64,000 bases of DNA from Castellaniella daejeonensis (GCF_039523555.1 NZ_BAAAFN010000006.1:310001-374000); one strand, 5' to 3'; shown: positions 49,137-58,645, numbered from the stretch's first letter. Numbers and translations: made by a program. The notes: generated by a model not told the origin, from the sequence alone.

Positions 49137-49985
49137 TCAGCGCCACCACCATTTCGTATCGATCGCCGCCGCCTCCGGAGACAACAGGGGGTTGTCCAGC
49201 CGGATGACCCGGCGCTGGCTGCGGCGCAGGTCCTTGATCATCGAGGCGTAATAAGTCTCGAACAGCTTGCGCAAGGAGCCGTCGGCCAGGGCCGCATTGA
49301 GTCCCCGCTCGATCTGGGCGGCCAGCTGCGCATCCTTGTGGTTCACCCAGAAATAGATGGGATAAGGGAAGAACAGCGCCCGGGTCTTTTCGATGGTCAG
49401 CTGGGGGTAGGTATCCTGCCGGGCGTTCAGTTCGACCGTCGCTTCGCCGATTCCTCGAGGCAGCGCATCGAAACGATGCGCCGCCAGCATGCCGAACAGG
49501 CTTTCATAATCGGAAGAGGTCAGTACCGTGTAGCCATTGGCCCGCATGATGGACACGTCGGCCCACTGCGCATTCAGCCCGAAGGTAAGGTCGGTCCTGA
49601 AGGCTTCGTCATCCATCCGCGCAATGCGTTCCTGGTCGGAAGCCGAAATCAGGAACACCCGGTAGCCGACGACCCCACGGGAAATGTCGAACCGGACCGG
49701 CAGCATCCTGGCTTCGCGTTCTGCGTTGGTGCCCAGCGCGATGATATCGATCGATCCGGTCTGCAGCAGGCTGACGGCACGGTTCTGGCTGACGTCCTGG
49801 CTGAAGGGCTGCAGATCGAACGTCGCGCCTTCGGCCTGCCGGACATGATCCAGCGCCAGTTCGAGGACCTTCCAGCGGTATTCGTAGATGGGACCGACGG
49901 GGTAGTAGTTCAGGGTCCGGTCCGCGGCATGCGCCGCGCCCGTGATTCCAACAGCGGCCAGCAAGGCCGACAGCAGCCTGCACAT
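49137..49985 (-). CDS. Periplasmic solute-binding protein, sensor partner of the hybrid kinase
   Basis: From ATG 49985 (MCRLLSALLAAVGITGAAHAAD) the protein has 282 residues with a clear signal peptide. The mature part looks like a family 3 extracellular solute-binding protein (LQTGSIDIIALGTNAER, ALPRGIGEA, FFPYPIYFWVNHKDAQLAAQIERGLNAALADGSLRKLFETYY). No transporter permease is nearby; it sits 7 bp before the hybrid kinase, so it probably reports a ligand to that kinase. A frame extension to 50126 adds an Arg-rich leader and is rejected. Confidence 0.88.
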   Translation of the reverse strand: MCRLLSALLAAVGITGAAHAADRTLNYYPVGPIYEYRWKVLELALDHVRQAEGATFDLQPFSQDVSQNRAVSLLQTGSIDIIALGTNAEREARMLPVRFDISRGVVGYRVFLISASDQERIARMDDEAFRTDLTFGLNAQWADVSIMRANGYTVLTSSDYESLFGMLAAHRFDALPRGIGEATVELNARQDTYPQLTIEKTRALFFPYPIYFWVNHKDAQLAAQIERGLNAALADGSLRKLFETYYASMIKDLRRSQRRVIRLDNPLLSPEAAAIDTKWWWR

Positions 49986-50205
49986 GGAAACCGCCCATCG
50001 CCGGACGCAGGATCCTTTGTTAGCCACCAAACGTTGCACCCAGACCCTCCCCTCGGGTTGTCGTCGGATGCGCCCGCGCCCCCAGCACAAGCGCATCGAG
50101 GAGTGACCCAGGATAGCACAGGGCATGTATCAAAGTATCACGAGGATTACCCGTATTGGTCCAGGCCGGCCACGGATGAGCACCCGCCCGCGGTGGGCGG
50201 CGCGC

Positions 50206-50976
50206 TCACTGATCCCGGGTGATGGTCAACGCCGTGAAGGACTGCGAAGTCGGCATGACCTCCACCGCATTGACATTGACGCGCGGCGGCAAGGAGGCCA
50301 CCCAGGCCACGGTTTCCGCAATGTCCTCCGGGACCAGCGGATGGGCGCCGGCATAGACCGCGTCCGCCTTCTGCCGGTCGCCCCGGTAGCGGGTCAGGGA
50401 AAATTCCGTATCGCCGCACAGACCCGGTTGCACATCCGTGACCCGCACGCCCGTGCCCGCAAGGTCCGCACGCAGGTTGCGGCTGAATTGCGCCACGAAG
50501 GCCTTGGTGGCGCCATAGACATTGCCGCCCGGATAGGGATATTTGCCGGCCACCGAACCGATGTTGACGATCAGCCCGCGCTTTCTGGCCACCATGCCCG
50601 GCAGGAAGGCGTGCGTCACCAGCGCCAGGCCGGTGACGTTCGTGTCGATCATTGTCCGCCAGTCCTGCAGGACGGCCTCCTGGGCCTTTTCGGTGCCGAG
50701 CGCCAGGCCGGCGTTGTTGACCAGCACATCGATGTCGCGCCAATGCACGGGCAAGGACTCTTTCATGGCGGCGATCGACTGCTCGTCCCGAACGTCCAGG
50801 GACACCGGCAGCAGGGCCTCGCCATGCCTGCTCTGGAGTTCCAGCAGGGGTTCCATCCGGCGCGCGGCGGCGATCACCCGATAGCCGTCGCGCAGGAAGC
50901 GTTCGCAGATCGCCCGGCCGAAGCCCGCGGAAGCCCCGGTCACCAGGGCTATCTGTGCTTGAGTGGAATCGTTCAT
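50206..50976 (-). CDS. Short-chain dehydrogenase, YdfG type
   Basis: The 256-residue classical SDR has the glycine motif VTGASAGFGRAI, NNAGLAL, the active-site serine in IVNIGSVAG, and YxxxK in VYGATKAF. The C-terminus (VNVNAVEVMPTSQSF) is typical of YdfG-like NADP-dependent 3-hydroxy acid dehydrogenases. The substrate is not certain. ATG 50976 is the family start; the frame stays open upstream into the tRNA gene but that part is not protein-like. Confidence 0.9.
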   Translation of the reverse strand: MNDSTQAQIALVTGASAGFGRAICERFLRDGYRVIAAARRMEPLLELQSRHGEALLPVSLDVRDEQSIAAMKESLPVHWRDIDVLVNNAGLALGTEKAQEAVLQDWRTMIDTNVTGLALVTHAFLPGMVARKRGLIVNIGSVAGKYPYPGGNVYGATKAFVAQFSRNLRADLAGTGVRVTDVQPGLCGDTEFSLTRYRGDRQKADAVYAGAHPLVPEDIAETVAWVASLPPRVNVNAVEVMPTSQSFTALTITRDQ

Positions 50977-51102
50977 AAGTCCTCTGAATGCTCCGCTGCA
51001 GGCCGGTTTCGTCACCGGCGTCCAAGCCGGTGATGTTACACCGTCGCCACGCAGGAATACCCCGGGTAGCCGCCCCGAGCCCAGGACGGGTCGGCGCGCC
51101 AA

Positions 51103-51138
51103 AGCAAAAGGCCCCGTGAACGAATTCACGGGGCCTTT
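51103..51138 (-). terminator. Rho-independent terminator of tRNA-Leu
   Basis: Read on the minus strand, AAAGGCCCCGTGAA pairs with TTCACGGGGCCTTTT around a TTCG tetraloop, followed by GCTTT. The stem is perfect over 14 bp and lies 12 bp after the tRNA 3' end. Confidence 0.85.
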
Positions 51139-51149
51139 CCGAATAAGAG

Positions 51150-51234
51150 TGGTGCCCAGGAGAGGACTCGAACCTCCACACCTTGCGGCACATGGACCTG
51201 AACCATGCGCGTCTACCAATTCCGCCACCTGGGC
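51150..51234 (-). tRNA. tRNA-Leu(CAG)
   Basis: The minus strand from 51234 reads GCCCAGGTGGCGGAATTGG, folds with acceptor arms GCCCAGG/CCTGGGC, a long variable arm (TGCCGCAAGGTGT region) and an anticodon stem CATGG/CCATG enclosing TTCAGGT, anticodon CAG. A T-arm GGAGG-TTCGAGT-CCTCT is present and CCA is encoded at 51150-51152. The long variable arm fits leucine. Length 85 nt with CCA. Confidence 0.97.
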
Positions 51235-51342
51235 ACAGCATAACGTGTATGCTATTGCTTTCGCCGATCCGTCGTGCTGTAGAGCGCGTCGTTCAGCGAA
51301 GACAGAACTATACAATACTATTTTTTTGGATGCAAATAGCCT

Positions 51343-53781
51343 TTGAAAAAGCGAACCGACAACGACAATAACCGCGACGCTTCCACCCCGCCAGCGAACA
51401 GTCTCCCCTTTGATTTCGATCCCGACGTGCCGTCCCGGGAGCAGGTGCTGGATGCCCTGCGCAAAGCCGGCAAACCCCTGTCACCAGAAGCCCTGGCCGA
51501 CGCGACCCACGCCACGATCCCCCTGTCCACGGGCTTCATCCGCCGCATCAAGGCCATGGAACGCGACGGCCAGCTGCGCTACAACCCCCAGGGAAGGTTG
51601 CAAATCTGCAACAACACCCACTTCATTACCGGTACCGTCCAGGGGCATCGGGACGGCTTCGGCTTCCTGATTCCCGACGAGGGCGGCCAGGATCTCTTCC
51701 TGTCGCCCCACGAAATGGGCAAGGTCCTGCATGGGGACCGGGTGCGGGTGAAGGAGTCCGGCGAATTCCGCGGCCGCCCCGAAGGCGTCATCGTCGAGGT
51801 CGTCGAACGGCGCACGCTGAAACTGGTCGGCCGCTTCCTGAAGGAACGCGGCGCCTTCATCGTCGCCCCCGAAGACCAGCGCATCAAGCACGACATCCTG
51901 ATCGCGCCCCAGGATACGGCAGGAGCCGAGCCCGGGCAGGTGGTCACGGTGCAGATCCTGCGCCAGCCGGCCAGCCACATCCAGCCCCTGGGGCGTGTGA
52001 TCGAGGTCCTGGGCGAGATCGACGACCCCGGCATGGAAATCGAGATCGCCGTGCGGAAATTCGACGTGCCGGTGGAATTCTCCGACGCCACACGACGGCA
52101 GCTGGCATCGATTCCCGACCACGTGCGCGCGGAAGACTGGGCCGGACGCATCGACCTGCGCGACGTGCCTTTCATCACCATCGACGGCGAGGACGCCCGC
52201 GACTTCGACGACGCCGTATTCTGCATGCCGGCCGACCTGGGCACGCCCAAGCGCGCGCGGCCCGGCTGGCGGCTGCTGGTGGCCATCGCCGACGTCAGCC
52301 ATTATGTCCGGCCCGGCACCGCCCTGGACGAAGACGCACTGGACCGCGGCACGAGCGTGTATTTCCCGCGCCGCGTCATCCCCATGCTGCCGGAAGCCCT
52401 GTCCAACGGCATCTGCTCGCTGAACCCGGACGTGGACCGCCTGGTCATGGTGTGCGACATGATGATCCCGGCAGGCGGCGCCAAGGCAGGCACCGTCACC
52501 GCCTACCAGTTCTACGAAGCCGTCATCCATTCCCACGCCCGCACCACCTATACCGACATCTGGGCGGCCCTGCAGCAGCCCAGCGGCCCGGCGGCGCAGA
52601 ACCTGGGCGACCTGCTGCCCCACGTACAGACGGCCTACGACCTGTTCCAGTCCTTCGAGCAGGCCCGCCGCAAGCGCGGCGCCATCGACTTCGACACGAT
52701 CGAGACCCGCATCGTCTGCAACCCCCTGGGCCGCATCGAACGCATCGAGCCCTACACGCGCAACGATGCCCACCGCCTGATCGAGGAATGCATGCTGGCG
52801 GCCAATACCTGCGCGGCGGATTTCATCGTGCGCAACAAGGCCCAGGCACTGTTCCGCGTACACGACGGCCCGACGCCGGAAAAACTGCAGACGCTGCGCG
52901 ACTTCCTGCGCCACCTGGGCCTGACCCTGGAAGGCGGCGACGACCCCTCGACCGCCGACTACGCCCGCCTGATCCAGGCCAGCCGCGCACGGCCCGACTT
53001 CGCCTCGATCCAGACCATGTGCCTGCGCTCGATGCAGCAGGCCATCTACAGCCCCGAGCAGACCGGCCACTTCGGCCTGGCCTACCAGCACTACGCGCAC
53101 TTCACTTCGCCCATCCGGCGCTACCCGGACCTGCTGGTCCACCGCGTGATCCGGGGCATCCTGCACCAGCGGCGCTACCAGCCCGAGACGCCTCCAGGCC
53201 TGGTCATCGACCCCGCCCTGCCCGCCAGGATCCGCGAACACGACACCTGGGAAGCCCTGGGCGCGCTGCTCTCGGCCCGCGAACGGCGCGCCGACGAGGC
53301 CTCGCGCGATGTCGAGGCCTGGCTGAAATGCTGGTTCGTGCGCGAACACGTCGGCGAAGTCTTCAGCGGCCGGATCAGCGCCGTCACCAGCTTCGGCGTG
53401 TTCGTCACGCTGGACACGCTCTACGTGGAAGGCCTGGTGCACATTTCCGAGCTGGGCAGCGACTATTTCCAGTACAACGAGGCCCTGAACGAACTGCGCG
53501 GCGAGCGCACCGGCCTGCGCTACCAGCTGGGCGACGCACTCCAGGTCCAGGTTTCCCGCGTGGACCTGGAAGCCCGGCGCATCGACTTCCGTCCGGTCAA
53601 GGGCGAAGACTTCAAATCGCTGCAGGCCGAGATCGAAGGCGAAGCCCGCCCCGCCGGGCGTTCGCACAAAAAGGCCGCCGGCGCCAAACCCGCCGCCCTG
53701 CGCGGCACCACAGCCCGCCAGCGCCGCGCCGAGGCCAAGCGCGATGCGCGCAAGGAGACCCCGCGCAAACGACGGACCTGA
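51343..53781 (+). CDS. rnr: Ribonuclease R
   Basis: The 812-residue protein has an N-terminal helix-turn-helix-like domain (VLDALRKAGKPLSPEALADAT), cold-shock domains (GTVQGHRDGFGFLIPD), the RNB catalytic domain with FITIDGEDARDFDDAVFC (metal-binding aspartates), an S1 domain (GEVFSGRISAVTSFGVFVTL) and a Lys/Arg-rich tail. It degrades structured RNA 3' to 5'. The start is TTG 51343: a TAG lies two codons upstream in frame, and the next ATG would delete the helix-turn-helix domain. It is divergent from tRNA-Leu. Confidence 0.95.
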   Translation: MKKRTDNDNNRDASTPPANSLPFDFDPDVPSREQVLDALRKAGKPLSPEALADATHATIPLSTGFIRRIKAMERDGQLRYNPQGRLQICNNTHFITGTVQGHRDGFGFLIPDEGGQDLFLSPHEMGKVLHGDRVRVKESGEFRGRPEGVIVEVVERRTLKLVGRFLKERGAFIVAPEDQRIKHDILIAPQDTAGAEPGQVVTVQILRQPASHIQPLGRVIEVLGEIDDPGMEIEIAVRKFDVPVEFSDATRRQLASIPDHVRAEDWAGRIDLRDVPFITIDGEDARDFDDAVFCMPADLGTPKRARPGWRLLVAIADVSHYVRPGTALDEDALDRGTSVYFPRRVIPMLPEALSNGICSLNPDVDRLVMVCDMMIPAGGAKAGTVTAYQFYEAVIHSHARTTYTDIWAALQQPSGPAAQNLGDLLPHVQTAYDLFQSFEQARRKRGAIDFDTIETRIVCNPLGRIERIEPYTRNDAHRLIEECMLAANTCAADFIVRNKAQALFRVHDGPTPEKLQTLRDFLRHLGLTLEGGDDPSTADYARLIQASRARPDFASIQTMCLRSMQQAIYSPEQTGHFGLAYQHYAHFTSPIRRYPDLLVHRVIRGILHQRRYQPETPPGLVIDPALPARIREHDTWEALGALLSARERRADEASRDVEAWLKCWFVREHVGEVFSGRISAVTSFGVFVTLDTLYVEGLVHISELGSDYFQYNEALNELRGERTGLRYQLGDALQVQVSRVDLEARRIDFRPVKGEDFKSLQAEIEGEARPAGRSHKKAAGAKPAALRGTTARQRRAEAKRDARKETPRKRRT

Positions 53782-53896
53782 TCAGGCCGGCCCCGGCCGT
53801 TGTGCCGTCCCGGCCCTCGTCCGCACTACAATCCCGTGCAGGAAACCCGCCGCCCGATGCGGCGGGCCCCGCCAATCCAGAACAGCCTAGCCCCAC

Positions 53897-54649
53897 ATGT
53901 CATCCCAACAAATCCTGGCCGGCTTCCACGCCGTGCAGGCGCGCCTGCGCCATGCCCCGGACTCCATCCGCGACGTCTACCTGGACACCGCGCGCCAGGA
54001 TGCCCGCATGCAACGCTGCATCGAGCAACTGGAAGCCGCCGGCGTGCGCTGGCACGCCGCCAACGCGCAGCGGCTGGAAGGGCTGGCCCACGGTGTGCGC
54101 CACCAGGGCATCGTCGCCCTGGCCCGCCCCCGGCCCCTGGCCGTGTCGGTGGACGAAGTCCTGGACGCCCAGGAAGACCGCAGCGAACCGGCCCTGCTGC
54201 TGGTGCTCGACGGCGTCACCGATCCGCACAACCTGGGCGCCTGCCTGCGCACGGCCGATGCCGCCGGCGTGCACGCCGTGATCGCCCCGAAGGACAGGGC
54301 GGTCGGCCTGAACGCGACGGTCCAGCGCGTGGCCTGCGGCGCGGCCGATACCGTGCCCTACCTGATGGTCACCAACCTGGCGCGCACCCTGCGCGCGCTG
54401 CGCGAGCGCGACATCTGGCTGGTGGGCACCGACGACGCAGCCACGCACAGCCTGCACCAGGTCGATGCGCGCCGCCCCATGGCCTGGGTGATGGGCGCCG
54501 AAGGCGAAGGCATGCGCCGCCTGACCCGGGAAACCTGCGACGAACTCGTGTCCATCCCCATGCAGGGTTCGGTCGAAAGCCTGAACGTCAGCGTCGCCAG
54601 CGCGGTCTGCCTGTACGAAACCGTGCGCCAGCGTCTGACGCCGGCCTGA
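53897..54649 (+). CDS. rlmB: 23S rRNA (guanosine-2'-O-)-methyltransferase RlmB
   Basis: The 250-residue SPOUT protein has the N-terminal substrate domain (ILAGFHAVQARLRH) and SPOUT motifs LDGVTDPHNLGACLRTADAAG, VMGAEGEGMRRLTRE and IPMQGSVESLNVSVA, which form the SAM-binding knot. It methylates G2251 of 23S rRNA. It follows rnr by 115 bp, the same order as rnr-rlmB in E. coli. Confidence 0.96.
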   Translation: MSSQQILAGFHAVQARLRHAPDSIRDVYLDTARQDARMQRCIEQLEAAGVRWHAANAQRLEGLAHGVRHQGIVALARPRPLAVSVDEVLDAQEDRSEPALLLVLDGVTDPHNLGACLRTADAAGVHAVIAPKDRAVGLNATVQRVACGAADTVPYLMVTNLARTLRALRERDIWLVGTDDAATHSLHQVDARRPMAWVMGAEGEGMRRLTRETCDELVSIPMQGSVESLNVSVASAVCLYETVRQRLTPA

Positions 54650-54763
54650 GCCCGCGCGGCCCGGCCGGGGCGTCCCTGGCCAAAAAAAGCGCATAATGTC
54701 CGGGCCGGCGCAGCCGCCCGGGCGGCGCCTCTTTTCCTTTCAATCCGACCGCATCGCCTTCCC

Positions 54764-56005
54764 ATGTCCGATCAAGGCTTCACCACCCGGCTCGTTCACG
54801 CCGACCACCGCGCCCAGCTGGAGCACGGCGCCATCCACCAGCCCATCCACCCGTCCACCGAATACGCCTATGCCGACGCACGCGAACTGGCCGCCGTATT
54901 CCAGGGCAAGGCAGGCTACACCTACGCCCGCCAGGGAACGCCGACCACGGCTTCGCTGGAAGGCAAGATCACCGACATGGAACACGGCCTGGCCACGGTG
55001 ACCTTCGCCACCGGCATGGCGGCGCTGAACGCCACGTTCTTCGCCCTGCTGCGCCAGGGAGACCACCTGGTCGCCAGCAAATACATCTTCGGCAATACCA
55101 ACAGCCTGCTGATGACGCTGGAAAACTTCGGCGTGGAACTGAGCCTGGTGGACGCAACCGACGCCACCCAGGTCGAGGCGGCGCTGCGGCCCAACACCCG
55201 CATGGTCTTCGTCGAGACCATCGCCAACCCCGGCACCCAGGTCGCCGACCTGAAGGCAATCGGCGATCTGTGCCGCGCGCACAAGCTGGTCTACGTGGTC
55301 GACACAACGCTGTCCTCGCCCTATCTCGCACCGGGCCGCGACTTCGGCGCGTCCCTGGTGATCAATTCCCTGTCCAAGCACATCGGCGGACACGGCAACG
55401 CCCTGGGCGGCGCGGTCACCCAGACGGGGCTGTACGACTGGTCCGATTTCCCGCACATCTACGAGCAGTATCGCAAGGGCGACCCGCGCGGCTGGGGCCT
55501 GCTGCAGATCAAGAAAAAGGGTCTGCGCGACATGGGCGGCACGCTGTCCTCTGACGTGGCCCACCGCATCGCTGCCGGCGCCGAGACCATGGCGCTGCGC
55601 ATGGACCGCATCTGCTCGAACGCCCTGGCCCTGGCGCGCTTTCTCGAAACGCACCCGCTGGTCAGCCGGGTCCGCTATCCCGGCCTGGCCAGCCACGCCC
55701 AGCACGAGCGGGCCACGCAATGGTTCGGCGGCCGCTACGGCGGCCTGCTGGGCGTGGAACTGCACGACCACGTGGATGTCTTCGAATGCCTGAACCGCCT
55801 GCGCGTCGCGGCCCTGGCCACCCACCTGGGCGACAACCGCACGCTGGTGCTGCCCGCCGCCCACACCATCTATTATGAAATGGGTCCCGAACGCCGCGCC
55901 CTGATGGGCATCCCGGATGGGTTCCTGCGCATCTCGGTGGGGATCGAAGACGAAGCCGATCTGATCGGCGATTTCTCGCAGGCCCTGGATGCTGCCCTGG
56001 GCTGA
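54764..56005 (+). CDS. Cystathionine gamma-synthase/O-acetylhomoserine sulfhydrylase family PLP enzyme
   Basis: The 413-residue enzyme belongs to the Cys/Met-metabolism PLP family. The PLP lysine is K205 in INSLSKHIGGHG, with YTYARQGTPTTASLE, FATGMAALNA, VFVETIANPGTQVAD and SDVAH blocks. Members make or break thioether bonds with homoserine esters or cysteine; the exact reaction cannot be told here, though an insertion at YEQYRKGDPRGWGLLQIKKKGLR sets it apart from classic MetB. A CATAAT at 54693-54698 is a possible -10. The 113 bp upstream gap is GC-rich. Confidence 0.88.
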   Translation: MSDQGFTTRLVHADHRAQLEHGAIHQPIHPSTEYAYADARELAAVFQGKAGYTYARQGTPTTASLEGKITDMEHGLATVTFATGMAALNATFFALLRQGDHLVASKYIFGNTNSLLMTLENFGVELSLVDATDATQVEAALRPNTRMVFVETIANPGTQVADLKAIGDLCRAHKLVYVVDTTLSSPYLAPGRDFGASLVINSLSKHIGGHGNALGGAVTQTGLYDWSDFPHIYEQYRKGDPRGWGLLQIKKKGLRDMGGTLSSDVAHRIAAGAETMALRMDRICSNALALARFLETHPLVSRVRYPGLASHAQHERATQWFGGRYGGLLGVELHDHVDVFECLNRLRVAALATHLGDNRTLVLPAAHTIYYEMGPERRALMGIPDGFLRISVGIEDEADLIGDFSQALDAALG

Positions 56006-56088
56006 TTCCGGGTTCGGGGTATTCCCCTATCCGGCGTTGGGATTATTAACAAACTTCAGGAAACATGCGGGTTTCCAGTGATTTGTTC

Positions 56089-56134
56089 TTGACACTCCCG
56101 CCGTTCGAAGGCTTAATACAGCTTAGCCTTCGAA
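56089..56134 (+). promoter_or_regulatory. Promoter of hupB with a palindrome around the -10
   Basis: TTGACA (56089-56094) is a perfect -35; 17-18 bp later lies CTTAAT/TTAATA (56112-56118) as -10. The exact inverted repeat TTCGAAGGCT (56104-56113) and AGCCTTCGAA (56125-56134) flanks the -10 and start region. It could be an operator or a message-start hairpin. A 5' leader of about 130 bp follows before the HU start. Confidence 0.65.
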
Positions 56135-56260
56135 CCGGCATGCATCCCCCCGCTTCGCGGTCGAGGAAACCGGATCGGCTTGGCTGCGACAGAGCATCAT
56201 CCATCAAACAGCTGGCGGATCGTCCGCCAGAACACAATAAACCTCAGGGGTATTTCATCA

Positions 56261-56539
56261 ATGAACAAGACCGAGCTGATCGAGCATATTTCCTCCAAGA
56301 CCGATCTCTCCAAGGCTGATGTGGGCCGCGCCCTGGAAGCCTTCGTGGGCGCCGTGAAGACCACCCTGAAGAAAAAGGGCTCGGTCACCCTGGTCGGCTT
56401 CGGCACCTTCGCGGTGTCCGAACGTGCCGCCCGCACCGGTCGCAACCCGCGCACCGGCGAAGAAATCAAGATCAAGAAGGCCCGTGTGCCGAAGTTCCGC
56501 CCGGGCAAGGCCCTGAAGGATGCCGTGAACGCCAAGTAA
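56261..56539 (+). CDS. hupB: DNA-binding protein HU
   Basis: The 92-residue protein is a complete HU: MNKTELIEHISSKTDLSKADVGRALEAF and GFGTFAVSERAARTGRNPRTGEEIKI, the DNA-binding arm with its Pro tip, then FRPGKALKDAVN. HU bends and compacts DNA and affects replication and transcription. ATG 56261 is the normal HU start; an upstream extension to 56180 is not HU-like. A strong terminator follows 17 bp after the stop. Confidence 0.97.
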   Translation: MNKTELIEHISSKTDLSKADVGRALEAFVGAVKTTLKKKGSVTLVGFGTFAVSERAARTGRNPRTGEEIKIKKARVPKFRPGKALKDAVNAK

Positions 56540-56556
56540 ATCCGGCGCTTCATGCA

Positions 56557-56586
56557 AAAGGCCACCGCACCGTCGGTGGCCTTTTT
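56557..56586 (+). terminator. Rho-independent terminator of hupB
   Basis: AAAGGCCACCG and CGGTGGCCTTT form a perfect stem with a loop of about six bases, followed by TTT at 56584-56586. It ends the HU message and separates it from the antiporter gene. An ATG at 56552 lies just before this hairpin and is not used. Confidence 0.88.
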
Positions 56587-56620
56587 CGTCACAGGACCGC
56601 TCTCACACAGGGAACACGCC

Positions 56621-58426
56621 ATGGCAACCGAAGGAGACGCGAGCCAACTGATCGGCATGGTCACGCTGCTGGGCGCCGCGGTCGTGGCGGTGCCTTTGTT
56701 CAAGCGCGCGGGCCTGGGGTCCGTGCTGGGCTACCTGGCGGCGGGGCTGGTCATCGGGCCCTACGGCCTGAGCCTGATCGCCGACGCCAGGACCATCCTG
56801 CACGTGGCCGAGCTGGGCGTGGTGATGTTCCTCTTCATCATCGGGCTGGAGATGAAGCCCTCGCACCTGTGGAACCTGCGCGGTCAGATCTTCGGGCTCG
56901 GCAGTTTGCAGGTCGTCCTGTGCGCCCTGCTGCTCACCGGAGTGGGCGTCGCCGCCGGCTTTCCCTGGCAGGCCGCATTCGTCGGCGGCGCCGGTTTCGT
57001 GCTGACATCCACCGCCATCGTCATGCAGGTTCTCGCCGAACGCGGCGACATCCTGGCGCCGCGCGGCCAGCGCATCGTCTCCATCCTGCTGTTCGAAGAC
57101 CTGCTGATCGTGCCGCTGCTGGCGGCAGTGGCTTTCCTGGCGCCGGCCGGTGCCGTGCCGGCGGCCGCAGCGCCGCTGTGGCAGCGCATCGGCACCGGCT
57201 TGCTGTCTCTGGGCGTGCTGACCGCGGCGGGGCTGTGGCTGCTCAATCCCCTGTTTCGCATGCTGGCCAAGGCCAAGGCGCGCGAAGTGATGACGGCCGC
57301 TGCGCTGCTGGTGGTGCTGGGTGCGGCGCTGTTGATGGAACTCGGCGGCCTGTCCATGGCCATGGGCGCGTTCGTGGCCGGGGTGCTGCTGTCGGAATCG
57401 TCCTTCCGCCATCAGCTCGAAACCGACATCGAGCCTTTCCGCGGCCTGCTGCTGGGACTGTTCTTCCTGGGCGTGGGCATGACGCTCGACCTGGACGTGG
57501 TGGCGCGCGACTGGCGGTTCATCTGCCTGGGGGTGGCCGCATTGATGCTGACCAAGGCGCTGTGCATCTACGCAGTGGCGCGTCTGGCCGGCAGCCGTCA
57601 TGCCGAAGCCGTCGACCGCGCCACCCTGATGGCGCAAGGCGGTGAATTCGCATTCGTCCTGTTCGCCGAGGCGCTCCGGCTCACGGTGATCAGTCCGGCG
57701 ATGAGCGCCGACATGACGGCGATCATCGTGCTTTCGATGGCGATCACGCCGCTCGTGGCAACCATCCTCAGGCGCCGCGCACGCCCCGAGCCGGCCTCGC
57801 TCGACGGCGTCGAGGCCCCCCGGGACCTGCGGGGCAACGTGCTCATCATCGGCTTCGGCCGCGTGGGGCAGATCGCCAGCCAGAGTCCGCTGGCCCGGGG
57901 CGCCGAACTGTCCATCATCGACAACGATCCCGATGTGATCCGCAACGCCGCGCGCTACGGTTTCAAGGTCCACTTCGGCGACGGCGCCCGCGCCGACGTG
58001 CTGCGCGCCGCCGGCGCCCGGCATGCCCGCGTCATCCTCGTCTGCGTGGACGACCAGGCCGCCGCCACGCGCATCGTAGAGAACGCGCGACGCGAATGCC
58101 CCCACACCCGGCTGGTCGTGCGCGCCTTCGATCGCGAGCATGCGCTGGAACTCGTCCGGCTCGACGCCGACCACGTGGTGCGGGAAACCTTCGAGGCGGC
58201 GCTGACGATGGGGCGCCAGGCGGTCCTGGCCATGGGCGCCACGGAACAGGAGGCCGACGAGCTGGAGGCCGAAGTCCGCGGCAGGGATGCCGAACGCTTC
58301 GCCCTGGAAACGGCCGGCGGCACCTTCGCGGGCCGCGCGCTGCTGCTGGGCGACATCGACCGCATCGATCCGCCGCGCCACGGCCGGAAGCGGGACGCCC
58401 GTCCGCCCGAAGACGGCATTGCCTGA
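56621..58426 (+). CDS. Monovalent cation:proton antiporter, CPA2/Kef type
   Basis: The 601-residue protein has about 12 membrane helices (GSVLGYLAAGLVIGPYGLSLI; GFVLTSTAIVMQVLAERGDI; FLFIIGLEMKP, the CPA2 core) and a C-terminal TrkA-N/RCK domain (GNVLIIGFGRVGQIAS, DGARADVLRAAGARHARVILVC). Family members exchange K+ or Na+ for protons; KefB/C are gated by glutathione adducts, but the gating here is unknown. ATG 56621 (MATEGDASQLIG) is chosen because it lies after the HU terminator. Confidence 0.92.
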   Translation: MATEGDASQLIGMVTLLGAAVVAVPLFKRAGLGSVLGYLAAGLVIGPYGLSLIADARTILHVAELGVVMFLFIIGLEMKPSHLWNLRGQIFGLGSLQVVLCALLLTGVGVAAGFPWQAAFVGGAGFVLTSTAIVMQVLAERGDILAPRGQRIVSILLFEDLLIVPLLAAVAFLAPAGAVPAAAAPLWQRIGTGLLSLGVLTAAGLWLLNPLFRMLAKAKAREVMTAAALLVVLGAALLMELGGLSMAMGAFVAGVLLSESSFRHQLETDIEPFRGLLLGLFFLGVGMTLDLDVVARDWRFICLGVAALMLTKALCIYAVARLAGSRHAEAVDRATLMAQGGEFAFVLFAEALRLTVISPAMSADMTAIIVLSMAITPLVATILRRRARPEPASLDGVEAPRDLRGNVLIIGFGRVGQIASQSPLARGAELSIIDNDPDVIRNAARYGFKVHFGDGARADVLRAAGARHARVILVCVDDQAAATRIVENARRECPHTRLVVRAFDREHALELVRLDADHVVRETFEAALTMGRQAVLAMGATEQEADELEAEVRGRDAERFALETAGGTFAGRALLLGDIDRIDPPRHGRKRDARPPEDGIA

Positions 58427-58434
58427 GCGCCGGA

Positions 58435-58464
58435 TTGCCGCCCGCCCGCACGCCCCTATATAAT
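58435..58464 (+). promoter_or_regulatory. Promoter of tRNA-Val
   Basis: TTGCCG (58435-58440) and a perfect TATAAT (58459-58464) are separated by 18 bp. Transcription would begin near 58471, 41 bases before the mature tRNA. Confidence 0.65.
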
Positions 58465-58511
58465 GCGCCCCTGCGCCTGGCGAACCGCCAGGTCTGCCCG
58501 GAGCAGCATCC

Positions 58512-58587
58512 GGGTGCTTAGCTCAGTTGGTAGAGCGGCGCCTTTACACGGCGTAGGTCGGGGGTTCGAACCCCTCAGCACCCACCA
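58512..58587 (+). tRNA. tRNA-Val(TAC)
   Basis: GGGTGCT at the 5' end pairs with AGCACCC before an encoded ACCA. The D-loop AGCTCAGTTGGTAGAGC, anticodon loop with TAC between GCGCC and GGCGT-type stems, and T-arm GGGGG-TTCGAAC-CCCTC are all present. Anticodon TAC reads GUA/GUG valine codons. Length 76 nt with CCA. Confidence 0.97.
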
Positions 58588-58645
58588 CATCCCCGGCCCC
58601 CTTCCGGCACGGCACCCACGCCCCGGCGGATTTACAATCTCCGCC

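Noticed and set aside
51183..51371. Short protein frame across the tRNA-Leu region
   Set aside because: It overlaps a clear tRNA gene and has no protein features.
56180..56260. N-terminal extension of the HU protein
   Set aside because: The extra 27 residues are not HU-like, and the normal HU start MNKTELI is present at 56261.
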